Source: Sulfitobacter sp. 20_GPM-1509m
Lineage (GTDB): Bacteria; Pseudomonadota; Alphaproteobacteria; Rhodobacterales; Rhodobacteraceae
DNA length: 64,000 nucleotides
NCBI RefSeq assembly: GCF_000620505.1
Contig: NZ_JIBC01000005.1
Location: 62,001-126,000, forward strand
Reading direction: 5' to 3'
The notes beneath the pieces are model-generated. The model was not told the DNA's origin. It worked only from the letters and a program-made list of their open reading frames with translations, and did not search any database. Every line of letters starts with the position of its first letter. Within the stretch, counting starts at the first letter, position 1. This document shows, piece after piece, positions 37,015-45,495 of the stretch. The position numbers were made by a program, and so were the translations under genes.

Positions 37015-37668
37015 TTACTTGGGCAGCGGTGCCTTGCGCAGGTACGGCAGGACCGTCTCAAAATCACCGAACTTGGCCTTGGCATCCTCGTTGGAGACGG
37101 ATGCCGGAATGATCACGTCATCGCCTACGTTCCAGTTGGCAGGTGTCGCCACACCATGGCCGGTCGATGTTTGCAGGGCGTCAAGCGCGCGCAAGACTTC
37201 GGCAAAGTTGCGGCCAACGGTCATGGGATAGGTCATCGACAGCTTCAGCTTTTTATCGGGGCCGATGATGAACACCGACCGCACCGTGGCGCTGTCATTG
37301 GGGGTGCGACCGTCGGGCAGATAGGCCTCGGCGGGCAGCATGTCGAAGGCTTTGGACACTTCCAGACCGCTGTCGGCGATGATCGGGAAACCGGCCTCGG
37401 CGCCCGACGAGGATTCGATGTCGCCCTTCCATTTCTTGTGATCTTCAACGCCGTCGACGCTGACCCCGATCACCTTTGTGCCACGTTTGGCCCATTCATC
37501 GGACAACTGCGCAACCGCACCGAATTCGGTGGTGCAGACGGGGGTGAAATCCTTGGGGTGCGAAAACAGGATGGCCCAGCTGTCGCCGATCCAGTCGTGC
37601 AGGCCAAAGCTGCCCTGGTCGGTTTCGACGGTCAGGTCGGGAATGGTGTCGTTGATGCGCAGGGACAT
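37015..37668 (-). CDS. 1-Cys peroxiredoxin (Prx6 type)
   Basis: 217 residues. The peroxidatic Cys45 lies in SHPKDFTPVCTTEFG, the Prx6 form of the PxxxTxxC motif, and no other cysteine is present in the protein, hence the 1-Cys mechanism. The C-terminal extension (DALQTSTGHGVATPANW, then DVIIPASVSNEDAKAKFG) is the Prx6 dimer domain. The start at 37668 follows GGAGGAC. It is divergent from an aldehyde dehydrogenase gene, suggesting linked oxidative or carbonyl stress functions (inference). Confidence 0.95.
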   Translation of the reverse strand: MSLRINDTIPDLTVETDQGSFGLHDWIGDSWAILFSHPKDFTPVCTTEFGAVAQLSDEWAKRGTKVIGVSVDGVEDHKKWKGDIESSSGAEAGFPIIADSGLEVSKAFDMLPAEAYLPDGRTPNDSATVRSVFIIGPDKKLKLSMTYPMTVGRNFAEVLRALDALQTSTGHGVATPANWNVGDDVIIPASVSNEDAKAKFGDFETVLPYLRKAPLPK

Positions 37669-37801
37669 GAATGGTCCTCCTAGTTTGAATTCTATTGCAC
37701 AATGTAGTGTGGCTTTGCTCGCGTTGCATCCCCTGACTTGCGTGTCATTTGGTCCGGTGACACAGTGCGCGCAAATCATGATCCGCAATGGAGGCATTAT
37801 C

Positions 37802-39241
37802 ATGCTGGAGAAACGCGACTTTTACATCAATGGCAAATGGGTTGCTCCGATCGAGGGCAAGGACCACAACGTCATCGACCCGTCGACCGAAGAGCCCTGC
37901 GCTGTAATCTCGCTGGGTGGCAAGGCCGATGCCGACGCTGCCGTTGCCGCAGCCAAGGCCGCATTGCCGGGCTGGATGGCCACCCCTGCAGAAGAGCGCA
38001 TCGCGCTGGTCGAAAAGCTGGTCGAGGTCTACAAGGCCCGCGCCGACGATCTGGCCGCCGCCATGAGCACCGAAATGGGCGCGCCCATTTCCATGTCGAA
38101 AACATCGCAAGTGGGTTCGGGCACCTGGCATCTGTCCAACTTTATCGCGGCTGCGAAAAAGTTCGATTTTGTCCGCCCGCTGGGCGATCACGCGCCGAAC
38201 GACCGGATCATCTATGAAGCGGTTGGCGTTGCGGCGCTGATCACGCCATGGAACTGGCCGATGAACCAGGTCACGCTGAAGGTGGGCGCGGCTGCGATTG
38301 CAGGCTGCACCATGGTCCTGAAACCGTCGGAAGAAAGCCCGCTGAACGCGATGATCTTTGCCGAGTTGATGGACGAGGCAGGCTTTCCCGCCGGTGTGTT
38401 CAACCTGGTCAACGGTGACGGCGCAGGTGTCGGCAACACCCTGACCGGCCACAAGGATGTCGACATGGTCAGCTTTACCGGCTCGACCCGCGCGGGCACG
38501 CTGATTTCGAAAAACGCCGCCGACACGCTGAAACGTGTGCATCTGGAGCTGGGCGGCAAAGGCGCCAACCTGATCTTTGACGATGCCGACGACAAGGCCG
38601 TGAAACGCGGCGTTCTGCACATGATGAACAACACCGGCCAATCGTGCAACGCGCCCAGCCGTATGCTGGTCCAGCGCGGCGTTTACGACCGCGCGGTTGA
38701 AGAGGCTGCTGCCGTGGCCAATCAGGTTACCGTCGGTCCCGCCTCGGAAGAGGGCAAGCACATCGGTCCCGTGGTGAACGAAGTGCAGTGGAACAAGATC
38801 CAGGACCTGATCCAGAAGGGCATCGACGAAGGCGCCCGCCTGATCGCCGGTGGCACGGGCCGTCCCGAAGGGATGAACCGCGGGTTTTATGTCAAACCGA
38901 CCGTCTTTGCCGACGTGAACCCCGACATGACCATCGCGCGCGAGGAAATCTTTGGCCCCGTGCTGTCGATCATCCCCTTCGACACCGAAGAAGAGGCGGT
39001 CGAGATTGCCAACGACACGGTCTATGGTCTGACCAACTACGTCCAGACCCAGGACGGCACGCGCGCCAACCGTCTGGCCAAACAGTTGCGGTCGGGCATG
39101 GTCGAAATGAACGGCACCAGCCGCGCGGCAGGTTCGCCCTTTGGCGGCATGAAGCAATCGGGCAACGGTCGTGAAGGCGGCGTCTGGGGCATCGAGGATT
39201 TCCTCGAGGTCAAGGCAGTCTCTGGCTGGGCGGCTGAATAA
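37802..39241 (+). CDS. NAD(P)+-dependent aldehyde dehydrogenase
   Basis: 479 residues, single-domain ALDH. Present: ITPWNWPMNQVTLKVG (cofactor region), catalytic Glu in HLELGGKGAN (about residue 248) and Cys282 in NNTGQSCNAPSR. The C-terminal [14 protein letters not shown] and NGTSRAAGSPFGGMKQSG are typical. The NWPMNQ and NTGQSCNAP patterns point to the group that oxidises aliphatic or aromatic aldehydes; the exact substrate is unknown. The start at 37802 has GGAGG seven bases upstream; a longer frame is unsupported. Confidence 0.94.
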   Translation: MLEKRDFYINGKWVAPIEGKDHNVIDPSTEEPCAVISLGGKADADAAVAAAKAALPGWMATPAEERIALVEKLVEVYKARADDLAAAMSTEMGAPISMSKTSQVGSGTWHLSNFIAAAKKFDFVRPLGDHAPNDRIIYEAVGVAALITPWNWPMNQVTLKVGAAAIAGCTMVLKPSEESPLNAMIFAELMDEAGFPAGVFNLVNGDGAGVGNTLTGHKDVDMVSFTGSTRAGTLISKNAADTLKRVHLELGGKGANLIFDDADDKAVKRGVLHMMNNTGQSCNAPSRMLVQRGVYDRAVEEAAAVANQVTVGPASEEGKHIGPVVNEVQWNKIQDLIQKGIDEGARLIAGGTGRPEGMNRGFYVKPTVFADVNPDMTIAREEIFGPVLSIIPFDTEEEAVEIANDTVYGLTNYVQTQDGTRANRLAKQLRSGMVEMNGTSRAAGSPFGGMKQSGNGREGGVWGIEDFLEVKAVSGWAAE

Positions 39242-39264
39242 TCAGCCCTCCACACTCAATGCAC

Positions 39265-39301
39265 ACACAGGGCGGGGGTTATCCCTCGCCCTGTGTTTTT
39301 C
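39265..39301 (+). terminator. Bidirectional intrinsic terminator overlapping the FkbM 3' end
   Basis: A 10-bp stem (39265-39274 with 39287-39296), with an inner GGG/CCC extension, is followed by a T run on the plus strand. The stem includes the last codons and stop of the convergent FkbM-type gene, so the terminator is embedded in coding sequence. Confidence 0.78.
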
Positions 39302-39953
39302 TGGCCCACTGTTCCCAGACAAACGGATAGACCCATTCGCAATCATGGGTGCGCGACAACCCTTCGCGGATCGCGTCCCGCCGCGCCACATCGTCAGCGC
39401 TGTATTTGTGGAACTGAACCACCAGCTGGTCCACATGGGCCATGAACCCGCTATCAATCATCGCAGGCAGCAGATCATATTCGCCCCCTTCGATGTTCAT
39501 TTTGATTACAGCGACATCAGTCAGCCCCAACCCTTCGACCACAGGTCCCAGTGCCTTGACCACGCCAGTGACCGTTGGCCCCTCACTGACCAGTGCCGAC
39601 GAGGCGTTGGCCTGATCCGACATTTCCAGTACGCCGTCGGCGCTGCCGAGCGCATAGGCGTGCACATGGGCGCTTGTGTTGTCCGCAAACCGTTCTGCCA
39701 TTGCACTGGCAAAGCTCGGGTGTGGCTCGAAAATATGGGACACGACGCCATAGCGGCTGATCATGTCATCAGACCACTGACCCAGATAGCCGCCTATGTC
39801 GAGCACCACATCACCGGGTTGAACCTGCGGAAACTGCGCGGGCGTGTGGGCCCCGTGCGCCTTGCGAAAGGCGCGATAGGGCGCACGCGCTGCGCGATAC
39901 GACGGGCTTGTCGCAATGTTCCACAGTTTGATCAGTTCACTCTTGATCGTCAT
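39279..39953 (-). CDS. FkbM family methyltransferase
   Basis: 224 residues. The FkbM block shows GDVVLDIGGYLGQWSDDM (SAM motif I), SHIFEPHPSFA (acidic loop) and VAVIKMNIEGGEYDLLP (the IKxDIEG-like motif). Members O-methylate sugars or polyketides, and in glycan contexts they usually act on surface polysaccharides. It is divergent from a GT11 fucosyltransferase (80 bp), supporting a glycan-modifying role. The start at 39953 is the family-like beginning. Confidence 0.88.
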   Translation of the reverse strand: MTIKSELIKLWNIATSPSYRAARAPYRAFRKAHGAHTPAQFPQVQPGDVVLDIGGYLGQWSDDMISRYGVVSHIFEPHPSFASAMAERFADNTSAHVHAYALGSADGVLEMSDQANASSALVSEGPTVTGVVKALGPVVEGLGLTDVAVIKMNIEGGEYDLLPAMIDSGFMAHVDQLVVQFHKYSADDVARRDAIREGLSRTHDCEWVYPFVWEQWARKTQGEG

Positions 39954-40032
39954 GTTCGTCCCTTTGATCTGGCCCGGTTTCGCAAATTCACGTACGCATC
40001 ACAGACAGATAACCGTTAACCGGGGCAACGTC

Positions 40033-40884
40033 ATGATTTTTTCCCGCCTGCACGGACGTCTGGGCAACCAGATGTTTCAATATGCCGCCGCCCGCGCGTT
40101 GGCGGAACGGCAGTGCACGCGCGTGGTGCTGGACGATCGCACGGCGCTGCATAAGGGTGACGGCACGCTGTTGCGGGTGTTCGACCTGCCCGATCTGGCT
40201 GAGGCGCCGTTGCCCCCTGTGAAACACCAGCAGCCGCTCGCCTACGCGGCGTGGCGCGGGTTGGGCAAGCGGCCGCGCATTCGACGTGAGAAGGGACTGG
40301 GCTATAACCCGGACTTCGCACATTGGGCAGACGACAGCTATTTGCACGGCTACTGGCAGTCGGAGCAGTACTTTGCCGACATCGCGGACACGCTGCGCAG
40401 CGCCTATGTCTTTCGCACGCCCATGTCGGCGCAGAACGCGGACATGGCCGCGCGTATCGCCCGTGGGCCGTCGGTGGCATTGCACGTACGGCGTGGGGAC
40501 TATGTTAAGGTCAACACCATGGCGCTGTGCGATCAGGCTTATTACGACGCGGCACTTGCCGCCATTCGCTTGCGTATGGATGCCGACCCCACCGTATATG
40601 TCTTCTCGGACGATCCCGACTGGGCCAAGGCCAATCTGAAGCTGCCTTTCGACAAGGTTGTGGTGGATTTCAACGGACCCGATGCCGACTACGAAGACCT
40701 GCGCCTGATGACCCTGTGCCAGCACAACATCATCGCCAATTCTTCCTTCAGCTGGTGGGCGGCATGGTTGGGCGAGACGCCAGACAGCATCGTGGCAGGC
40801 CCTGCCCGGTGGTTTGCCGATACGTCCATGTCCAACCCCGACATCCTGCCCGCCCGCTGGATCAGCGTCGGCACAACAGCTTAA
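40033..40884 (+). CDS. Alpha-1,2-fucosyltransferase (GT11 family)
   Basis: 283 residues. Diagnostic GT11 features are the N-terminal LHGRLGNQMFQYAAARALA and the GDP-fucose-binding HVRRGDYVK at about residue 155, followed by VYVFSDDPDWAK and NIIANSSFSWWAAWLG. It would add alpha-1,2-fucose to O-antigen or capsule glycans. The start at 40033 is chosen because the conserved motif follows at once; the ribosome site is weak. Its stop overlaps that of the convergent RluA-type gene in TTAA. No GDP-fucose synthesis genes are in view. Confidence 0.92.
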   Translation: MIFSRLHGRLGNQMFQYAAARALAERQCTRVVLDDRTALHKGDGTLLRVFDLPDLAEAPLPPVKHQQPLAYAAWRGLGKRPRIRREKGLGYNPDFAHWADDSYLHGYWQSEQYFADIADTLRSAYVFRTPMSAQNADMAARIARGPSVALHVRRGDYVKVNTMALCDQAYYDAALAAIRLRMDADPTVYVFSDDPDWAKANLKLPFDKVVVDFNGPDADYEDLRLMTLCQHNIIANSSFSWWAAWLGETPDSIVAGPARWFADTSMSNPDILPARWISVGTTA

Positions 40885-41528
40885 AACGGCGCCTTGGCGC
40901 GAAAGCGGATCGATTTTCCGCTTTCGGGGTGCTTCACGCGCAGTTCCTCGGCGTGCAGCATCATGCGTGGGTAATCGGCGGCGGCCCCATGGGCATAGAA
41001 TGGATCACCCAGGATCGGATGGCCCAAGGCCAGCATATGCACGCGCAACTGATGGGTGCGGCCCGTGTGCGGCACCAGCCGCATACGCGCGCTGTCACCG
41101 TACCGCTTGACCACGCGCCAGTCGGTCACGGCGGGCTTGCCCGTCTCGTGACAGACTTTTTGCAGCGGGCGGTTCGGCCAATCCACGATGACCGGCAGAT
41201 CGACGGTGCCGTTGTCATCCTCCGGCTCGCCCTGCACCAGCGCCACATAGGCCTTTTGCGTCTTACGTTCGGCGAACTGTGTCGACAGGGTGCGCTGCGC
41301 GTGGGGCGACAGGGCAAAGATCATGACGCCGCTGGTGTCGCGGTCCAGACGGTGCACCACCAGCGCCGTCGGAAAAACCGCCTGAACGCGGGTGATCAGG
41401 CAATCGGCCAGATGGTCGCCGCGCCCCGGCACGCTCAGCAGGCCCGCAGGTTTGTCGACGACGACGATGTCCGCATCGTCGTGCAAAAAGACCAGCGGAT
41501 CGGTCGGGGGCGCATAAACAGTTTCCAT
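40881..41528 (-). CDS. RluA family pseudouridine synthase
   Basis: 215 residues. DADIVVVDKPAGLLSVPG and the catalytic Asp in VVHRLDRDTSGVMIFAL are diagnostic, with LVPHTGRTHQLRVHMLALGHPILGD at the C-terminal half. No S4 domain is present, and the short length fits the RluA/TruC-like group acting on 23S rRNA or tRNA32. Both ends are tight: the stop overlaps the GT11 gene, and the start is 55 bp from the divergent SnoaL-like gene. Confidence 0.92.
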   Translation of the reverse strand: METVYAPPTDPLVFLHDDADIVVVDKPAGLLSVPGRGDHLADCLITRVQAVFPTALVVHRLDRDTSGVMIFALSPHAQRTLSTQFAERKTQKAYVALVQGEPEDDNGTVDLPVIVDWPNRPLQKVCHETGKPAVTDWRVVKRYGDSARMRLVPHTGRTHQLRVHMLALGHPILGDPFYAHGAAADYPRMMLHAEELRVKHPESGKSIRFRAKAPF

Positions 41529-41583
41529 GCTGCTGCTTTCCAGATGTAGGCTGTGGTTTCAACCCATGATGAAAGGCCCCCTT

Positions 41584-41994
41584 ATGCACGCGACCATTCA
41601 GGCATTCCACGATGCGGTTCTGGCCAAGGACGACGACGCGATCCTGCCGCTGTTCGCCGAAGACATACGGTTCATGCCGCCGACCTATTGGAAGACGTGG
41701 ACCGGGCGTGCGGCCGTGGCGGCGGTACTGGGCCATGTGAACGCGGTATTCACCGATTTCTCTTATCGCCGCGTGCTGGGCGAAGGGCGCGACTGGATGC
41801 TGGAGTTTCAGTGCAAGGTCGACGGGCTGGACGCCGTGGGTGTTGATCTGATCACGCTGAATGACGAGGGGCTGGTGCAGGAATTCGAGGTGGTGATGCG
41901 CCCATACAAGACGGTCGGAGCGCTGCGCGAGGCGATGATGGCGCGGATCGCCAAGGACCCCAGCTTTGCCACCTTTCGCGAGGCAATCAGCTAG
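41584..41994 (+). CDS. SnoaL-like / NTF2-fold protein
   Basis: 136 residues. The sequence (IQAFHDAVLAKDDDAILPLFAEDIRF..., WTGRAAVAAVLGHVNAVF) has the alpha+beta cone features of the NTF2/SnoaL superfamily. These are small enzymes or ligand binders of varied function. No catalytic residues can be assigned. It converges with RarD, sharing CTAG in the overlapping stops. AAGG lies upstream of the chosen ATG; an earlier in-frame ATG exists. Confidence 0.75.
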   Translation: MHATIQAFHDAVLAKDDDAILPLFAEDIRFMPPTYWKTWTGRAAVAAVLGHVNAVFTDFSYRRVLGEGRDWMLEFQCKVDGLDAVGVDLITLNDEGLVQEFEVVMRPYKTVGALREAMMARIAKDPSFATFREAIS

Positions 41995-42911
41995 GCGCGG
42001 CGGCCGCGCATCTGCCGGATCATCGAGATGGTATAAAGCACCAGCGCGCCCCAGATCATCGGAAAGGCAATCATCCGCGCCTGACCAAAAGGTTCCTTGA
42101 AGACAAAGACCGCCACCAGAAAGATCATCGTCGGCGCAATGTATTGCAACACGCCGATGGTGGTCAGACGCAACCCTTTTGCCCCGTTGGCATAGAGAAT
42201 CAGCGGTACCGCCGTGACCAAGCCGCAACCCAGCAGCAGCCATGTGTCGGTGCTGTTGCCCGCCATGAAATGACCTTGGCCGGTGGCGGTCAGATAGCCC
42301 ACATAGGCCAGTGCAGGCAGCAGCAGGATCAACACTTCCAGCAGGAACCCCTGGTTCGGCCCGATGGGCAGTTGTTTCTTGGCCAACGCATAAAAGCCCC
42401 AGCTGACCGTAAGACCAATGGCCGCCCACGGCACCGCCCCCAACGTCGTCGCCAGCACCACAACCGCGCACAGCGCAAGCGCCACCGCGGCCAGTTGCAG
42501 CTTGTCCAGCTTTTCACCCAGCAGCAAAGCGCCCAGCGCCACGCTGAACAGCGGGTTGATGTAATAGCCCAGCGCCGCATCCAGCGTCCGGTCTGCTGCG
42601 ATGGCCCAGACGTAGATGCCCCAGTTAAAAGTGATCAGCGCGGCAGTGACACAGCCCATCGCCAGCGTACGCGGACTGCGCAGTGCAGTGCGGATGTCAC
42701 GGGTGCGGCCAAGGAAGATCAGCAGCGCACCTGCAATCGGCACCGCCCAGATGATCCGGTGCGCGACAATTTCGGCGGCAGGCACGTGGCTGACAGCCTT
42801 CAGGTACAGCGGCAGAAAGCCCCACAGAACATAGGCACCGAGCGCGAAGCCAAGGCCCTGGGCCGTGTCCCCGCTGGCAGGGTTTACATTCGGAGCGGGA
42901 GGCGTGCGCAT
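41991..42911 (-). CDS. rarD: RarD-type EamA/DMT transporter
   Basis: 306 residues, ten transmembrane helices in two EamA repeats. The RarD subfamily is recognised from GAYVLWGFLPLYLKAVSHVPAAEIVAHRI, NWGIYVWAIAADRTLDAALGYYINPL and VPLILYANGAKGLRLTTIGVLQYIAPT. It is probably an amino-acid or metabolite exporter; the substrate is not known. Its start lies about 60 bp before the end of the next, same-strand dehydrogenase gene. Confidence 0.92.
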   Translation of the reverse strand: MRTPPAPNVNPASGDTAQGLGFALGAYVLWGFLPLYLKAVSHVPAAEIVAHRIIWAVPIAGALLIFLGRTRDIRTALRSPRTLAMGCVTAALITFNWGIYVWAIAADRTLDAALGYYINPLFSVALGALLLGEKLDKLQLAAVALALCAVVVLATTLGAVPWAAIGLTVSWGFYALAKKQLPIGPNQGFLLEVLILLLPALAYVGYLTATGQGHFMAGNSTDTWLLLGCGLVTAVPLILYANGAKGLRLTTIGVLQYIAPTMIFLVAVFVFKEPFGQARMIAFPMIWGALVLYTISMIRQMRGRRA

Positions 42912-42973
42912 GGGGGTATGTCCTGATGGTGTGCCTGTTGCCTAGCACCCGCCTTCAGGGTGCGCCAGAGCCG

Positions 42974-45421
42974 TCAGACCTTGGTACGCGCGCCTGTCGG
43001 ATCATAGAAGGGCTTCAGCGAAGCTTCCGCTGCGTAACGCCGGCCCGCCACGTCAATTTCATAAGACGAGGCCAGCACATCCGCCACGGATTGCCCCCCG
43101 CAAGGCACATAAGCCATGCCCATGGCCGCACCAAAGTGATGACCATACGCCCCCGAACTGAGCTGTCCCACGATCTTGCCATCCCGCAGCACAGGCTCAT
43201 TGTGATAGAGCAGCGGTTCGGGGTCGGTCAGGCGGAATTGCACCAGACGACGCTCCAGCCCTGCCTCTTTCATTCGCAGCACAGCTTCACGCCCGACAAA
43301 GGCCGGCTTGTCCAGCTTGACCGCAAAGCCAAGGCCCGCTTCCAGAACATGATCCTCGGCGGTGATGTCATGGCCGAAATGGCGGAAACCCTTTTCCATC
43401 CGGCAGGTGTCCATCATGTGCATCCCGCACAGCCTGGCCCCCATCTGCTGACCTGCGGCGTGCAGCACCTCGAACACGTGGCCTGCCATATCGGCGCTGA
43501 TGTACACCTCCCAACCCAGTTCGCCCACATAGGTCACGCGGTGCACACGGGCCAGCGCCATGCCGATCTCGATCTCTTGGGCGGTGCCGAACGGGTTGAT
43601 GTCGTTGCTGAAATCGGCAGGCGACACCATCTGCAGCAGCTTGCGGGCGTTGGGGCCCATGACGGCCAGCACCGCCTCGCCTGCTGTCACATCGGTCAGA
43701 ACAACGTTGTGATCCCCCTTGTGGCGCATCATCCATGTCTGGTCGGCCAGCCGCGTGGCGGCGGGGGTCACGACCAGATAGGCGGTTTCGCTCAGACGGG
43801 TCACGGTCACGTCCGCCTCGATCCCGCCGCGCGGGTTCAGGAACTGGGTGTAGACGATACGGCCCACGGCCACGTCATATTGCCCGCCGCCGATGTGGTT
43901 GAGAAAGGCGCAGGCGTCCGGCCCCTCGACACGAATCTTGCCAAAGGACGACATGTCGTAAATGCCGACATTCTCGCGCACGGCGCGGTGTTCGGCGGCG
44001 ATGTTGTCAAAAAAGGTCTGCCGTTTCCAGCTGTAGGCATATTCCGGCGTCTGGCCGGGGTTGGCGTACCAGTTGGCCCGCTCCCACCCGGCCAGTTCGC
44101 CCATGACAGCGCCCTGTTCCAGCAGGTGATGGTGGAACGGCGTGCGGCGGATACCGCGTGCGGTGGCCTTCTGGCGATAGGGGAAGTGATCGGCATAAAG
44201 CAGGCCCAGCGTTTCCGTGGAGCGGGCGGCAAGATAGGTCTTGTTGCCCTGAAACGGCTGCATCCGCGCGATGTCCACATCGCCCAGATCAAACGGCTTT
44301 TCGCCCGCCTCCATCCATTGCGCCAGCGCCATACCGGCGCCACCTGCCGACTGGATGCCGATCGAGTTGAAGCCCGCCGCGACCCAGACGTTGTCCATCT
44401 CGGGCGCAAGGCCAAGGTGGTAGGCGTCATCGGGGGTAAAGCTTTCGGGGCCGTTGAAAAAGGTATGGATGCCCGCATCCGCCAGCATCGGCATGCGGTT
44501 TACGGCGGCTTCAAGGATCGGTTCGAAGTGGTCGAAGTCCTCGGGCAGTTGGTCGAATTCAAAGTCGTGCGGGATGCCGTTCACCGCCCAGGGCTTGCTG
44601 ACCGGCTCGAAAGCGCCCAGCAGGATCTTGCCCGCGTCTTCCTTGAAGTAAGTGCATTCGTCGGGGACGCGCAGCACCGGCATCTGGGTCAGGCCGGGGA
44701 TCACTTCGGAGACGATGTAGAAATGTTCGCAAGCTTGCAGCGGTACGTTCACCCCAGCCATCCGCCCGACCTGATGGCCCCACATGCCCGCGCAGTTCAC
44801 GATCATGTCGCAGGCGATGTGACCGTTGCTGCCGTCCGCGCCCTGCCAGTCCACGCCTGTCACGCGACGGCCTGCGCGGGTGATGTTGGTAACGGCGGCA
44901 CGTTCATGGATGTGCGCCCCGTGCTGCCGCGCGCCCTTGGCCAGCGCCAGCGCGATGTTGGACGGATCACCCTGCCCGTCCAGCGGCAGGTAAACACCGC
45001 CCGTAACACCGTCGATGTTCAGGTGTTCATATTTCACCTTGACCTCGGAGGGGCTGATTTCCTGCACCTCGACGCCAAAGGCACGGGCCATGGCCGCCTG
45101 CCGGTGCAGCTCTTCCAGACGCTCGGTCGTCAGGGCGGCGGTGATCGAGCCAACCCGTTTGAAGCCCGTTGCCACGCCTGTTTCGGCTTCCAGATTGCCG
45201 TAAAGCTCCTGCGAATATTTCGCGAGTTTGGTCATGTTGGCCGACGCGCGCAGCTGGGCGATCAAGCCTGCGGCGTGCCATGTGGTGCCTGATGTAAGTT
45301 GTTTGCGTTCCAACAGCACGACATCTCGCCACCCCAGTTGCGTCAGGTGATAGGCGACGGAGCAACCGATGACACCGCCACCGATGATGACAACGCGGGC
45401 ATGTGTGGGCAGGTCGGGCAT
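42974..45421 (-). CDS. FAD-dependent oxidoreductase with GcvT domain, sarcosine-dehydrogenase-like
   Basis: 815 residues. The N-terminal DAO-fold FAD domain begins VVIIGGGVIGCSVAYHLTQLGW, with the His-containing flavin-attachment-like segment TSGTTWHAAGLIAQLRASAN; TSGTTWHAAGL is typical of sarcosine dehydrogenase and its relatives. From about residue 430 a tetrahydrofolate-binding GcvT domain follows (VGIYDMSSFGKIRVEGPDA; YVGELGWEVYI; MEKGFRHFGHDI). It should oxidise an N-methyl amine and pass the carbon to tetrahydrofolate. It is last in the operon, 75 bp after the homocysteine methyltransferase gene with a repeat copy between them. Confidence 0.88.
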   Translation of the reverse strand: MPDLPTHARVVIIGGGVIGCSVAYHLTQLGWRDVVLLERKQLTSGTTWHAAGLIAQLRASANMTKLAKYSQELYGNLEAETGVATGFKRVGSITAALTTERLEELHRQAAMARAFGVEVQEISPSEVKVKYEHLNIDGVTGGVYLPLDGQGDPSNIALALAKGARQHGAHIHERAAVTNITRAGRRVTGVDWQGADGSNGHIACDMIVNCAGMWGHQVGRMAGVNVPLQACEHFYIVSEVIPGLTQMPVLRVPDECTYFKEDAGKILLGAFEPVSKPWAVNGIPHDFEFDQLPEDFDHFEPILEAAVNRMPMLADAGIHTFFNGPESFTPDDAYHLGLAPEMDNVWVAAGFNSIGIQSAGGAGMALAQWMEAGEKPFDLGDVDIARMQPFQGNKTYLAARSTETLGLLYADHFPYRQKATARGIRRTPFHHHLLEQGAVMGELAGWERANWYANPGQTPEYAYSWKRQTFFDNIAAEHRAVRENVGIYDMSSFGKIRVEGPDACAFLNHIGGGQYDVAVGRIVYTQFLNPRGGIEADVTVTRLSETAYLVVTPAATRLADQTWMMRHKGDHNVVLTDVTAGEAVLAVMGPNARKLLQMVSPADFSNDINPFGTAQEIEIGMALARVHRVTYVGELGWEVYISADMAGHVFEVLHAAGQQMGARLCGMHMMDTCRMEKGFRHFGHDITAEDHVLEAGLGFAVKLDKPAFVGREAVLRMKEAGLERRLVQFRLTDPEPLLYHNEPVLRDGKIVGQLSSGAYGHHFGAAMGMAYVPCGGQSVADVLASSYEIDVAGRRYAAEASLKPFYDPTGARTKV

Positions 45422-45445
45422 GGCGGTCTCCGGGATTGGGCGGGG

Positions 45446-45495
45446 TCAGCGGGGGCCAGCCCCTGCACCCCCGGGATATTTGGGGCCAAAAGAAA
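45446..45495 (-). repeat. Dispersed intergenic repeat, copy D
   Basis: The 22-bp core (45495-45474, minus strand) matches copy C at 20 of 22 bases and abuts the stop codon of the homocysteine S-methyltransferase gene. It is followed on the minus strand by GGGGG and a GGGGC/GCCCC hairpin. This copy lies inside a probable operon, so it may affect message processing or relative expression. Confidence 0.7.

Noticed and set aside
42926-45292. A 788-codon open frame antisense to the sarcosine-dehydrogenase-like gene
   Set aside because: His/Arg-rich shadow of a securely identified coding strand.
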